Counted from the first letter of the stretch, positions 8,827 to 17,357 are shown. The stretch is 64,000 nucleotides of DNA from Halobacteriales archaeon QH_7_65_31 (GCA_003021785.1 PXQU01000001.1:124001-188000), one strand, 5' to 3'. Made by a program: numbers and translations. The notes: generated by a model from the sequence alone, not told the origin.

Positions 8827-9474
8827 TCACTCGGGAAATCCTTCGGCCAGCGAGTCGCCGACGAACGCGCGAACGATAGCCCCTTCGGCGCGGTGGAGCG
8901 TCTCCGAAGCGGTCGATTTCGCCACGTCCGCGGCCGTCGCGAGTTCAGTCAACGTGCAGTCGCGGGGCGTGTCGTAGTAGCCGGCGTCGACCGCCGTGAG
9001 CACGAGATCGCGCTGGCGCGGGGTCAGAAGCGTCTCCACGTCGATCTCCTGTCGCAGCGACTCCACCTCGAACCGGAGCCCGTACTGGTTGAAGTAGTCC
9101 GTCAGCTCCGAGATAGCGGTGTCGGGGGCGGTCGCCTGGAGCGAGGCCCGCCCGTTCCGGCAGGTGAGCGGCGGCTCGAACGGTATCGAGGCTCGATGGA
9201 GACAGAACACGGTGAGGGGCGTCTCCGAGCGGAATCTGACGACCGTCGCGCCCGCGGCCTGCTGGACGACCGAGAAGGAACGAAACCCCCCCACGTCGCG
9301 CATGAACTCGACGGGACGATCCGGCTCACTCGCCGAGACGCGAACGAGCTGGAAACACTCCATCGCACCGGGTTCGAGCGCCAACAGCTCGAACTTGGCG
9401 TCGGGAAACTGTGTCGAGACGGTGTATGCCCACCCCCCTTCCGAGAGCTGGACGACGAGATTCGCGCGTGCCAC
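8827..9474 (-). CDS. HTH_10 (Bat-type) transcriptional regulator
   Basis: 215 aa. The C-terminus 'LLTPRQRDLVLTAVDAGYYDTPRDCTL' followed by 'ELATAADVAKSTASETLHRAEG' is the HTH_10 module (about 152-205). The N-terminal half resembles the GAF/HTH-associated sensor region (BAT-type) found in haloarchaeal regulators, with 'FQLVRVSASEPDRPVEFMRDV'. It is co-directional with, and upstream of, the sensor kinase gene, with a 130-bp promoter-containing gap. The target genes cannot be told from sequence. Confidence 0.87.
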   Translation of the reverse strand: MARANLVVQLSEGGWAYTVSTQFPDAKFELLALEPGAMECFQLVRVSASEPDRPVEFMRDVGGFRSFSVVQQAAGATVVRFRSETPLTVFCLHRASIPFEPPLTCRNGRASLQATAPDTAISELTDYFNQYGLRFEVESLRQEIDVETLLTPRQRDLVLTAVDAGYYDTPRDCTLTELATAADVAKSTASETLHRAEGAIVRAFVGDSLAEGFPE

Positions 9475-9512
9475 CCGTACATGTTCGCCTCCTCGGGACT
9501 AAAAGCTGCGGG

Positions 9513-10034
9513 TCACTGGGAGTCGAGCTGGTCGGCCAGCCCCCACTCGTCGGCCGTCGCCGCCGCCTCGGTCCGCGCCTCTCGGCGGAGTTCGGCGATC
9601 CGTTCCGGATTGTCGAGAAACGCCGCCACCGGATCGTCCTCCGGATCCTCGGGCGCGCGGTCGCGAGTCCGGGCGGCGAGATCGGGGCTGTCAGTTCGCT
9701 CGGCCACGGTCCCGGGGTCGATACGACACACCGGGCGGTCGCGGAGGCGAGCCAGTTCGTCAGCCGTGGTCGCGGTGCGTTCGACTCGAAACGGGCCGGT
9801 CTCGGGGAGTGCCGCGAGCGCGGACGCACCGGTCCGGTCGCCGTCGGGAACGACGGCCGTAGTCGGAACGCCGTCTTCGACGGTGACGACGACAGGCTCC
9901 CCGGCGGTGACCGGAACGCCCGATTCGATGCGGAGATAGCCGGTGAGATGAGTTTCGAGACACGTTTCCAGTGGCGCGGACAGCGACTGGACGACCCGCG
10001 AGGCGAGCAGCGTCCCGTCGGGGAGGGTCGTCAT
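9513..10034 (-). CDS. conserved haloarchaeal protein paired with a MinD-like ATPase
   Basis: 173 aa, no recognised fold. An N-terminal region (LPDGTLLASRVV, 'TGYLRIESGVPV') is followed by a beta-rich middle and a helical, charged C-terminus ('NPERIAELRREARTEAAATADEWGLADQLD'). Its start overlaps the end of the MinD-like gene by 4 nt (ATGA), so the two are translationally coupled. I infer a partner or effector of that ATPase, by analogy with ParA/MinD operons. There is no direct evidence of function. Confidence 0.75.
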   Translation of the reverse strand: MTTLPDGTLLASRVVQSLSAPLETCLETHLTGYLRIESGVPVTAGEPVVVTVEDGVPTTAVVPDGDRTGASALAALPETGPFRVERTATTADELARLRDRPVCRIDPGTVAERTDSPDLAARTRDRAPEDPEDDPVAAFLDNPERIAELRREARTEAAATADEWGLADQLDSQ

Positions 10035-10792
10035 GGCGGATCGGGGATGACCGCCGAGCGGAAGCGGTCGGCGACCGCCTCGCCGTCGCCGGCGCGCACG
10101 TCGAGCGCGTCCGCCGCGCGACGGAAGGCGGCGGCAGCCGTCGACTCCGGAGCGTGTGCGAGCAGCGGCTCGCCGGCGGCCCGGGCGGCGCGAGCGGCGT
10201 CGGCGTCGGGAATCTCCGCGAGCGTCGGTCCCTCGAAGTAGCGGTCGGCCTGCTCGGCGACCGACTCGCCCTCGTGGACCTTGTTGAACAGGACGCCTGC
10301 GACGTCGGTCCCGTACGAGAGCGCGTACTCCTGTACCTTCAGCCCGTCAGAGAGCGCGGGAACGGTCGGCTGGAGCACGACGACCGCACGGTCGGCCAGC
10401 ACGACGGGGAGCACGGCGGCCTTCGAGCCGAGCGTCGCCGGCGAGTCGAGCAGCAGCACGTCGGTATCGGTCGCCAGCTCGGCGATCACGTCGCGCAGCC
10501 GGTCGGGATCGGCCCGCTCGAAGGCGGCAAGGGAGGTCCCGCAGGGAACGACCGACATCCCGAACCGCTCGTAGGTGGCCGCCTCGACGGAGTCGCCGCC
10601 CTCGACGAGCACGTCGTGAAGCGTGGCGTCGGCGTCCGACAGCCCGGCGTGAAAGAGCAGATTCGCCATCCCGGTGTCGGCATCCACGACCGTCACGTCG
10701 TGCGAATCGGCGAGGGCCATCCCGAGCGCGAGCGTGCTCGTCGTCTTCCCCGTTCCGCCCTTCCCCGAGGCGACGGCGAACGCTTCCACCAT
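10031..10792 (-). CDS. MinD/ParA-type P-loop ATPase
   Basis: 253 aa with an intact deviant Walker A, 'VASGKGGTGKTTSTLALG', both lysines present. A switch I region follows (VTVVDADTGMANLLFHAGL) and 'TDVLLLDSPATLG' corresponds to Walker B/switch II. It belongs to the SIMIBI MinD/ParA family that positions cargo or protein complexes; in haloarchaea MinD homologues place archaella and chemosensory arrays. No C-terminal amphipathic membrane helix is obvious. The downstream overlapping 173-aa gene is its likely partner. Confidence 0.92.
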   Translation of the reverse strand: MVEAFAVASGKGGTGKTTSTLALGMALADSHDVTVVDADTGMANLLFHAGLSDADATLHDVLVEGGDSVEAATYERFGMSVVPCGTSLAAFERADPDRLRDVIAELATDTDVLLLDSPATLGSKAAVLPVVLADRAVVVLQPTVPALSDGLKVQEYALSYGTDVAGVLFNKVHEGESVAEQADRYFEGPTLAEIPDADAARAARAAGEPLLAHAPESTAAAAFRRAADALDVRAGDGEAVADRFRSAVIPDPP

Positions 10793-10902
10793 TTGCTTTC
10801 GTTCGGCGGTTCGAGAACAAAAGCGTTCGGGACGCGACGGACGGGACCGGGGCAGAGAGCGACCCCCGTGTACCGTCGGTTCACGCCGCGGGGAGCGCGG
10901 CG

Positions 10903-11988
10903 TCAGTACTCCGGAAGCCGGGCCGACCGGGCCGAGCCGTCCACGAACGGGAGCGACTCCCGGCGCGCCGCGATCTCCGTCTCGTCGACACGGACGGTGA
11001 GATCGGTCAGTTCATCGGTGAAGCCGACGAGCGCGAGCGCGATAGGCGACTCCCGGATCGGGGAGCTGTCGGCCCGCGTCACCTCGCCGATGTGGCTGTC
11101 ACCGGCGAAGACGGCCGCACCCGGCTCCGGGACGGTATCGAGCGAGAGCCCGACCAGTCGCCGCGAGGGCCGTCCCCGGTTCTCGATCTTCGAGACGACC
11201 TCTTGGCCGACGTAACAGCCCTTCGCGAAGTCGAGCGCGTTCCGCAGTCCGAGCACGTTCGGGACCGTCCCGTCGAGTTCGGTCTCGAACAGCGGCGTGC
11301 CGGCTTCGAGCGTCAGCGTCTCCCACGTCCGGTGGCCGAACGGGACGGCGTTGTTCCCCCGGACGGTGAGCGTCTCGAACACCTCGCTCGCGTCGTCGGC
11401 CGCACAGACGACCTCGTACCCTTCCTCGCCGGTGGGATTATCTGTCCGGATGACGGTGACGCCGGCCTCGCCCATCGAGCCGCGGACGAAGCCGAGCCGT
11501 TCGTCCGGGCTGGCGGCGCCGCCGTGGAGAACGCTGGCGACCTTCTCCGTCGCCGTCGGTCCGTGGACGCCGAAGACAGCAAGCTCCTCGGTGGCGTTCT
11601 CGATCGTCACGTCCTGAATGAACGTGGTCTCGCGCCACCCCTCGGCGAGGGAGGTCGTCTCACCGGGCGGGGTGAAACAGAGCAGTCGCTCGCCGGCGTT
11701 GTAGACGTAGAGGTCGGTCTCGATCCGCCCCTGTGGATCGAGGAGGAGCGCGTAGACCCCCTGCCCGTCTGCCGTCGGGACGGCGTTGGTGACGGCGTTG
11801 TCCACGAAGTCGATGCGGTCGTCGCCGGTGATCCGGAGGACGCCACAGCGGCGCTCGATGACACCGACGCCGTTGCGGACGGCCCGGTGAGTGCGGTCGG
11901 GCCGACCGTAGGAGTCGACGACGCGACGGCCGTCGTACTCGCGGAAGCTGGCCCCGTGGCGCTCGTGGATCTCGGCAAGGACGGTCAT
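10903..11988 (-). CDS. ygfZ: YgfZ/GcvT-family folate-binding protein
   Basis: 361 aa starting at MTVLAEIHERHGASF. The fold is that of aminomethyltransferase (GcvT), but the YgfZ signature 'KGCYVGQEVVSK' is present (about residue 240), which in YgfZ proteins includes the conserved Cys. YgfZ supports repair or assembly of certain Fe-S enzymes through tetrahydrofolate. Known GcvT proteins work in the glycine cleavage complex, but no gcvP or gcvH lies nearby, which favours YgfZ. The start chosen drops nine residues given in the track. Confidence 0.85.
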   Translation of the reverse strand: MTVLAEIHERHGASFREYDGRRVVDSYGRPDRTHRAVRNGVGVIERRCGVLRITGDDRIDFVDNAVTNAVPTADGQGVYALLLDPQGRIETDLYVYNAGERLLCFTPPGETTSLAEGWRETTFIQDVTIENATEELAVFGVHGPTATEKVASVLHGGAASPDERLGFVRGSMGEAGVTVIRTDNPTGEEGYEVVCAADDASEVFETLTVRGNNAVPFGHRTWETLTLEAGTPLFETELDGTVPNVLGLRNALDFAKGCYVGQEVVSKIENRGRPSRRLVGLSLDTVPEPGAAVFAGDSHIGEVTRADSSPIRESPIALALVGFTDELTDLTVRVDETEIAARRESLPFVDGSARSARLPEY

Positions 11989-12033
11989 TACCCTCCGAAC
12001 ACGATCGAGAGGCAAAAGCGACTCGTCGGTGGC

Positions 12034-12324
12034 TCAGAAGGGGAGCTTCTCGCGGACGACATCGGTAAGCGAGGGCTGGTCGGTCTCGTCGTCGGGGATG
12101 ACCCGGTCGCGGGGGTAGAGACGCGTCTCGCTGTCGGTGTCGGTGACGCGGATGAGATCGTCGCTCTTGAGCGTCGCGAGGGACGTCTCGATCTCGTCGA
12201 TGGACGCGTCGACGCTTGCGCGCAGTTCGAAGATCGTGAGTCCGTCGTCGCGGTTGTCGACCAGCGCGTCGAGCACCGCAACGTCCGTGTCATCACGGTC
12301 ACGGTAGGTCGACTTCACACCCAT
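12034..12324 (-). CDS. small winged-helix haloarchaeal protein
   Basis: 96 aa from MGVKSTYRDRDD. 'DVAVLDALVDNRDDGLTIFELRASVDASIDEIETSLATLKSDDLI' reads as a winged helix followed by a short beta wing ('RLYPRDRVIP'). The family is uncharacterised but seems conserved in haloarchaea (I recall a DUF number near 6432, unverified). It sits upstream of ygfZ on the same strand with a 45-nt gap, so it may be co-transcribed. Its role is unknown. Confidence 0.75.
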   Translation of the reverse strand: MGVKSTYRDRDDTDVAVLDALVDNRDDGLTIFELRASVDASIDEIETSLATLKSDDLIRVTDTDSETRLYPRDRVIPDDETDQPSLTDVVREKLPF

Positions 12325-12429
12325 GGCCGCGGATATGCGACGTGAGGTCATAACGGTTCGTGGGGCACGCGTCAGACGGTCGCCAACGGCGTCGGTAGCC
12401 TTATGCTCGCCACGGCGAGAGTGTGGACA

Positions 12430-13092
12430 ATGGGAGTCACGTGTTCGCTACTCGGGCACGCCTTCGAGGAGGCGGACACCGAGCGTGAACGGACCGAACA
12501 GGGCAGTGAAGCCGTCACCATCGTCCGTGAGTTCGAGGAGTGTCACCGCTGTGGCGAGCGTCGGATCACCTCCGAGAGCAAGGAGGTCACCTCGATCGTC
12601 GAACCGGCAGCGGTGGGCGTCGAGACCGACGCGGAATCGGAGCCGACGACGGACCCGGCGTCCGACGCACCGTTGGGACCGGACGGTGACGAATCGGCCG
12701 TCGACGAGGGGATACCGGAGCGATCGGTGGAGACGGAACCCGAGGAGCCGCCGGACCCCGAAACGGAGGACGCCGAGATCCTCGACGACGACGAGCCGGC
12801 GGAGTCACCGGTGCGCGATCCCGGTCAGTGGCCCGACGAGGCGACCGAGGAGTTCGATCCCGGGTCGCTGACCGAGGAACAGTCCGGCTCCGCCGTCGCG
12901 TCGGACACGGAGTCAGCGGCCGACGACGGGACCGAGCCGGAGCCGGCGGCGACGACGGTGCTGGACGGCGAGTACGTCTGTCCCGACTGCGGCTTCGCCG
13001 AGCCGATGGACGCGTCCTCGTTCCGGGACGGGGACGCGTGTCCCGTCTGTCATCAGGGGTATCTCGACGCTCGGACGCTCCGTAATCGGTAA
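12430..13092 (+). CDS. acidic two-zinc-ribbon haloarchaeal protein
   Basis: 220 aa from MGVTCSLLGHAFEE. The N-terminus contains the start of a zinc-binding motif, with 'CHRCGERRI' around residue 38. The middle (about 60-175) is a low-complexity Asp/Glu/Pro/Thr linker. The C-terminus has a CPxCG-type ribbon, 'YVCPDCGFAEPMDASSFRDG' plus 'CPVCHQGYL'. Such ribbons mediate protein or nucleic acid contacts. No enzymatic domain is present. Divergent from the winged-helix gene above; followed 24 nt later by the DUF5611-like gene. Confidence 0.8.
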   Translation: MGVTCSLLGHAFEEADTERERTEQGSEAVTIVREFEECHRCGERRITSESKEVTSIVEPAAVGVETDAESEPTTDPASDAPLGPDGDESAVDEGIPERSVETEPEEPPDPETEDAEILDDDEPAESPVRDPGQWPDEATEEFDPGSLTEEQSGSAVASDTESAADDGTEPEPAATTVLDGEYVCPDCGFAEPMDASSFRDGDACPVCHQGYLDARTLRNR

Positions 13093-13116
13093 ACCATCGG
13101 GTGGCAAAGCCTCCGT

Positions 13117-13503
13117 ATGGAAGAGTACAAGATGCGGCGCGGGGAGTATCTAGAGGAGCGAGTCCCCGATCTCGAAGCGACCGTCGAGTCGTACTTCGGC
13201 GAGATCACCGACACACAGGAGTACAACGGCTCGGAGCTGTTCGTCGTCGGCGAGCCGGACAACCCCGTCTTCGAGCACATCGTCGCCGGCAGCATGAACT
13301 ACGCCGGCAAGAAGGACACGCTCGCGGTCGATTTCGTCGAGCGCGAGCTGGCAGCGCTGATGGAGACCGACGACGTGGACGCCGCCGGTGACGCCAATAG
13401 CCTCAAAAACGAGTTCCTCCTCGAAGCGACCGGTCGCGACGCGAAGGCCCGACGCGACTCGATGAAACGCGACGTGGAGGACGACGCCCCCGACGACTTC
13501 TGA
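13117..13503 (+). CDS. DUF5611-like conserved archaeal protein
   Basis: 128 aa. 'MRRGEYLEERVPDLEATVESYFGEI' followed by a beta-rich core ('SELFVVGEPDNPVFEHIVAG', 'DTLAVDFVERE') matches my memory of the DUF5611 family of small archaeal proteins. The C-terminus is charged and helical. The start could alternatively be Met6. No motif suggests catalysis. It forms a likely small operon with the zinc-ribbon genes on both sides. Confidence 0.8.
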   Translation: MEEYKMRRGEYLEERVPDLEATVESYFGEITDTQEYNGSELFVVGEPDNPVFEHIVAGSMNYAGKKDTLAVDFVERELAALMETDDVDAAGDANSLKNEFLLEATGRDAKARRDSMKRDVEDDAPDDF

Positions 13504-13545
13504 CGACGGCGCTGTGTTTTTGTCTCCCGACTTCTCACGTCGCGT

Positions 13546-13971
13546 ATGGGCTACGCGTGTCCCGTCTGTGACGACCCGCAGGTCGACGCCCGACATCTGG
13601 CGAACCACCTCGCATTCACCGCCATCCTCGGTGACGAGGGCCACGAAGCGTGGCTCGACGACCACGCCCCGACGTGGGCCGACGACGGTGAACGGGAGCT
13701 TGCCGCGACCGTCCGTGAGTTCGCCGACGAGGAGACGTATCCACAGGTGTTCGAGGACACGACCGAGGAGCGAGCCGAACGCGAGGGCGGTCGCTCCGGC
13801 GAGCTGTTCGAGTCGGAGGGCCACACACACGGGGGACCACAGCCACACGGTCACAGCCACGATCAGCGGCTTCCCCCTCAGGCGGATCTCGATGTCGACG
13901 AGGACACGGAGGCGGTGTTAGCGGAAGCCCGCGAGCTGACGAAGGAGATGCTCGGCGACTCGGACGAGTAG
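13546..13971 (+). CDS. DUF5810-like protein with CxxC and His-rich segment
   Basis: 141 aa. It begins with 'MGYACPVCDDPQVDARHLANHLAFTAI', a C2H2-like CxxC...HxxxH arrangement that should bind zinc. A His-rich patch ('EGHTHGGPQPHGHSHD', about 103-118) could bind transition metals. The C-terminus is acidic and helical. I recall this as the haloarchaeal DUF5810 family; another member of the same numeric series (DUF5809-like) lies at 15413. Function unknown. Confidence 0.8.
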   Translation: MGYACPVCDDPQVDARHLANHLAFTAILGDEGHEAWLDDHAPTWADDGERELAATVREFADEETYPQVFEDTTEERAEREGGRSGELFESEGHTHGGPQPHGHSHDQRLPPQADLDVDEDTEAVLAEARELTKEMLGDSDE

Positions 13972-13999
13972 CGAGACCGCGGCGGCGACGAGTCGACGG

Positions 14000-15340
14000 C
14001 TATCGCCCGACTGCAGCCCGAATCCGGTCACGTCGCCACCACAGCTCTGTCACGCCCCACCCGAACAGCGTGAGCGCCAGCGCGGACGCGACGAGCAGTT
14101 CGGGGTAGAGGATCCACGACGGAGCGACGTAGAGCAGGCCGTTGGGGACCAGCTGTGGGATCCCCGTCCGGAGCGTGTAGCCAGGGTTCGTGAACAGGCC
14201 CGAACTGGGATCGACACCGGCGTCGTCCGGCGCGAGGGCGGGACCGCCGCCGCCGGACTCCGTTGGCGTGGCGAGTCGTTCCGCCTCGTACGGAAGTCGG
14301 ACAGTCGCCGACCACAGTACCGAGCCGTCGGGGGCGACTTCGATGACGCGGTCGCCGTGGCTGTCCGTGACGAGCGTGGAGCCGTCGGGGAGCCGGTCGG
14401 CGTCACGCGGCCACTGGAGCCGAGCGTCGGTCCACGCCCACGTCTGGATCCACTCGCCGTCCTGTCGCTGATACTCGACGACGCGGCGGTTCTCCGAGTC
14501 GGCGATCGGGACGCTCGGGCCACCGGCCGACTCGGGGACGTAGTCGGGGTTGTGCTGTTCGTAGAGGGTATCGTGTGCGCCGTCGGCGCCGATCGTCTGC
14601 CCGGCGAGTAGCCCCTCACCCGGTCGGACGAAGATGACGGCGTCCTGATTGCGGAGACTGGCCATGAACCGACCGTCGGCCACCGCCTCGATGTCGTTGA
14701 CGTGAGTCCAGTCGCCGGAGGCCCCACCGGACGAGCGATCGTACGCCTCGTCGGCGGTCCAGCGCCACGGCTCCTCGCCGGTCGCGAGCTCGACGGTGTA
14801 GATGGCGTCGTCGTAGATATCGGCGACGGCGATGTGCGTCTCGTTGACGCGATCGATGTCGTGATAGCGGTTCGACGGAAGCCGAGGCGTGATACGCGAC
14901 CAGAGGCGGGTCGTCTCGTCGGTGCGGAGGTTCACCCGCTCGTAGACGTTACGCGAGCAGGTGTCGGTGGAGACGCGGGCACAGGCCGCACCGGTCAGCC
15001 GCTCCGCGCCGACGTACTCGACGACGTACGGCTCGTCAGGGACGGGGTCTACGTCGAAGTAGGTCTGGAGCGTGCTGTTCCGGTAGGCGATCTCTCCCTC
15101 GTCAGTGAGCGCGAGTAGCTCACCGGTGGCGTCGGACTCAGCGACGCCCTGCGTGGCGACGACGGTGACGTTCGCGGCAGCGTCGAGCGCGGCGGGATCG
15201 ACACCGTCGGCGTCGGTCGAACGGAACTCGTCGGTCGTCGCCGCGGGCGTCGGGCCGGTGAGATAGCCGACCAGCAGGCCGACGAGACAGACGACGACGA
15301 GCGCGAGGAGGGTACGGCGGACGGTCGAGCGGGCGGGCAT
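14000..15340 (-). CDS. membrane-anchored arylsulfotransferase-like (ASST) beta-propeller protein
   Basis: 446 aa from MPARSTVRRTLLALVVV. An N-terminal membrane segment ('LLALVVVCLVGLLVGYLTG', about 10-28) and a C-terminal one ('LLVASALALTLFGWGVTELWW', about 412-432) bracket an extracytoplasmic propeller. Repeats of the type 'HDIDRVNETHIAVADIYDD', 'HVNDIEAVADGRFMASLRNQD' and 'WPRDADRLPDGSTLVTDSHGDRV' are those of arylsulfotransferase/NHL-like haloarchaeal proteins. Sulfotransferase activity is not assured, as many haloarchaeal members are uncharacterised. The track's longer N-terminus is rejected as low-complexity antisense sequence. Confidence 0.82.
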   Translation of the reverse strand: MPARSTVRRTLLALVVVCLVGLLVGYLTGPTPAATTDEFRSTDADGVDPAALDAAANVTVVATQGVAESDATGELLALTDEGEIAYRNSTLQTYFDVDPVPDEPYVVEYVGAERLTGAACARVSTDTCSRNVYERVNLRTDETTRLWSRITPRLPSNRYHDIDRVNETHIAVADIYDDAIYTVELATGEEPWRWTADEAYDRSSGGASGDWTHVNDIEAVADGRFMASLRNQDAVIFVRPGEGLLAGQTIGADGAHDTLYEQHNPDYVPESAGGPSVPIADSENRRVVEYQRQDGEWIQTWAWTDARLQWPRDADRLPDGSTLVTDSHGDRVIEVAPDGSVLWSATVRLPYEAERLATPTESGGGGPALAPDDAGVDPSSGLFTNPGYTLRTGIPQLVPNGLLYVAPSWILYPELLVASALALTLFGWGVTELWWRRDRIRAAVGR

Positions 15341-15412
15341 CGACTCGCATATCCTCGTCGGGGTAGGATACTGTTTCGGTATATCTACGGCCGGTCGGCC
15401 CGTACGAGCGGT

Positions 15413-15847
15413 ATGCACGAGGACGGGTGGCTCGCCCCGGCGACGGAGGCGGAGGCGCACGAGACGTACAGCGATCTCGCACCGGCGGCCCGGACGGTCG
15501 TCCGGGAGACGGCGAAGGCGATGTCGTTCGACCGCGAGGAGTACGACGACCGCGTCACGAACGAGGTCGTCGAGACGGCGCTGGACGCGCTGTTCGCCTC
15601 CCTGCTTCGGGTGACGGTCGGGACGCGCGCGGAGTTCGAGACGGCGCGTGCGGAGACCGGCTACGACGCCGATATCGAGGGGAGCGACGCGGTCGAAAAC
15701 GCCGTCTGGCACGTCGCGCCCGCGACGGAGACGATCGTCGCCGCGACGTTTCAGGACGCCGAGACGGCGGCCGTCGGGACGCTCCGGCGACAGGCGTTCG
15801 GAAAGGTCTACCGCGACGTACTCAGCACCGAGGGAGCCGAGCCGTGA
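15413..15847 (+). CDS. DUF5809-like haloarchaeal protein
   Basis: 144-aa, all-helical soluble protein: 'MHEDGWLAPATEAEAHETYSDL' leads to 'TNEVVETALDALFASLLRV', and 'HVAPATETIVAATFQ' recurs late in the family as I remember it (DUF5809). No catalytic motif. Its stop overlaps the GTG start of the next gene (GTGA), and that gene overlaps the Nudix gene by 4 nt, so the three form a coupled operon. Confidence 0.8.
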   Translation: MHEDGWLAPATEAEAHETYSDLAPAARTVVRETAKAMSFDREEYDDRVTNEVVETALDALFASLLRVTVGTRAEFETARAETGYDADIEGSDAVENAVWHVAPATETIVAATFQDAETAAVGTLRRQAFGKVYRDVLSTEGAEP

Positions 15848-16242
15848 GACGGATCACGCGGAACGTCACCCTCGCCGTGCTGGTCGTCGCCGTCCTCCTG
15901 CTCGCGCTCGGGGCGCTCCCCTCCTTCCTCCAGAGCGGCGATCCGTACTACGCCGAGGCGACCGCCACCGACCCACCGGCGTCGGTGACGCCAGCCGACG
16001 GCGGAAACATCTCGGCCCAGCGGTTCCCCTACACGTACGCGGCGGTGAGTGCAGCCGACGACGGGACGGCCCGCTCGAAGCCGTACTACGAGGGACCGCT
16101 CGGTCTCAAGGAGCCGTTCACCCACTCCGTGTTCGACGAGCGCGACGTGTTCAGACAGCGGTACGCGTCGAGCGTCTCCGACGGCGCGGTGTACGTCCGT
16201 TTCGAAAACGTCACCTATCGCGTGACGGTGGTACAGTCATGA
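15844..16242 (+). CDS. single-pass membrane-anchored protein, function unknown
   Basis: 132 aa, read in the frame ending the 15427..16242 ORF. GTG start (VRRITRNVTLAVLVVAVL) in a GTGA overlap with the preceding gene. One N-terminal hydrophobic segment ('LAVLVVAVLLLALGALPSFL') precedes an extracytoplasmic domain with 'RFPYTYAAVSAADDGTARSK', 'GPLGLKEPFTHSVFDERD' and 'AVYVRFENVTYRVTVV'. The family is unassigned. The tight coupling to the Nudix gene does not itself indicate a shared function. The alternative internal starts would lose the membrane anchor. Confidence 0.75.
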   Translation: MRRITRNVTLAVLVVAVLLLALGALPSFLQSGDPYYAEATATDPPASVTPADGGNISAQRFPYTYAAVSAADDGTARSKPYYEGPLGLKEPFTHSVFDERDVFRQRYASSVSDGAVYVRFENVTYRVTVVQS

Positions 16243-16781
16243 CTGACCACGCTACCCACGACTGGCCGGTCGTCGAGTCGGTCGCCGAGTACGAGACCGG
16301 CTGGTACACCGGCGGCTACGACGAGGTGCGCCAGCCCGACGAGACGACGAAAAAATACTATTGGGCGGATCTCCCGCCCGCGGTCGTGGTCGTCGCGTGC
16401 GACGGCGAGGAGCTGGTGATGATCGAGCAGTTCCGGCCCGCGATCCGCGAGCACTGTCTGGAGCTCGTGGCCGGTATCGTCGAGGACGGCGAGACGTACG
16501 CCGAGGCCGGCGCGCGCGAACTTGAAGAGGAGACCGGATTCGTCCCCGAATCGGTCACGCACGTCGAGGAGTTCTGGTGTTCGACGGGCGTCCTGCGTCA
16601 CCGCCGCGGCATCGTCTACGCGGAGGGGCTCACCGCCGGCGAGCGGAAGCTGGACGGCAACGAGTTCATCGACGTGACGCGTGTTCCGGTCGAGACGGCG
16701 CTCGCTCGGGCGCGCGCGGAGCCGGCCAACGACGCCACGATGGAAGGGATTCTCCTCGCACAGGCCGACGGACTGCTCTGA
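16239..16781 (+). CDS. Nudix hydrolase (ADP-ribose pyrophosphatase-like)
   Basis: 180 aa, start in an ATGA overlap with the preceding gene. The Nudix box 'GIVEDGETYAEAGARELEEE' continued by TGF is complete (G-x5-E-x7-REUXEExGU, about 72-94), supplying the Mg2+-binding glutamates. The upstream 'VVVVACDGEELVMIEQFRPA' and downstream 'EEFWCSTGVLRHRRGIVYAEG' resemble ADP-ribose pyrophosphatases. The exact nucleotide-diphosphate substrate cannot be fixed. Confidence 0.9.
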   Translation: MTDHATHDWPVVESVAEYETGWYTGGYDEVRQPDETTKKYYWADLPPAVVVVACDGEELVMIEQFRPAIREHCLELVAGIVEDGETYAEAGARELEEETGFVPESVTHVEEFWCSTGVLRHRRGIVYAEGLTAGERKLDGNEFIDVTRVPVETALARARAEPANDATMEGILLAQADGLL

Positions 16782-16793
16782 GGAATCGTCCGA

Positions 16794-17264
16794 CTACTGC
16801 ACCGAGCAGACCAGCACGAGCGCGTCCTCGCCGTCGTCGTAGTAGCGCGGGAGCCGGCGGTACGGCTCGAAGCCGAACCGCTCGTACAGCCGTCTCGCGG
16901 TGTCGTTGCTCTCCCGGACTTCGAGCTTGACGCGACCGACACCCTGCCCGCGACAGACGCTGAGTGCCGTGCCGAGGAGGTTCGCGCCGAGCCCCTGCCC
17001 GCGAGCGTCGGGCCGGACGGCGAGGTCCTTCACGTGACCGAGCGGACTGCCGCCGTTCGGGACGGTGTCGGTGACGATGAAGCCGTCGACCGGCCGGTCG
17101 CCGGCGACGAGGAAGCCGGGGTTGCCGAGGAACCGCTCGAAGGCGGTGTAGGGCCACGGCTGGGCGAACGACGCGGTCTCGATGCGGTAGATGTCGAGCA
17201 GGTCGGCGCGCGTCGCCTGCCGGATCGTCGGCTCGTCGGCGGGTTCGCTCCCGGCGATAGTCAC
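16794..17264 (-). CDS. rimI: ribosomal protein/N-terminal acetyltransferase RimI (GNAT)
   Basis: 156-aa GNAT acetyltransferase. The acetyl-CoA pyrophosphate loop appears in 'VRPDARGQGLGANLLGTAL' (R/Q-x2-G-x-G/A) and is followed by 'VGRVKLEVRESNDTARRLYERFGFEPYRR', typical of archaeal RimI/Ard1, which acetylates protein N-termini. It is convergent with the Nudix gene, with a 12-nt gap between the stops. Confidence 0.88.
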   Translation of the reverse strand: MTIAGSEPADEPTIRQATRADLLDIYRIETASFAQPWPYTAFERFLGNPGFLVAGDRPVDGFIVTDTVPNGGSPLGHVKDLAVRPDARGQGLGANLLGTALSVCRGQGVGRVKLEVRESNDTARRLYERFGFEPYRRLPRYYDDGEDALVLVCSVQ

Positions 17265-17357
17265 ACGTACGCTACGTCGGGCAGTGAGTAAACGTCGTCG
17301 GCCGCCGGACGACTGCGCTCGGGTCGTCCGAACCCGTGAGACGCGTATCGACGCGGC

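Noticed and set aside
14000-15340. 570-aa version of the ASST-like gene with an Arg-rich leader
   Set aside because: The leader lies antisense to the DUF5809-like gene; the membrane segment at MPARSTVRR gives a natural start.
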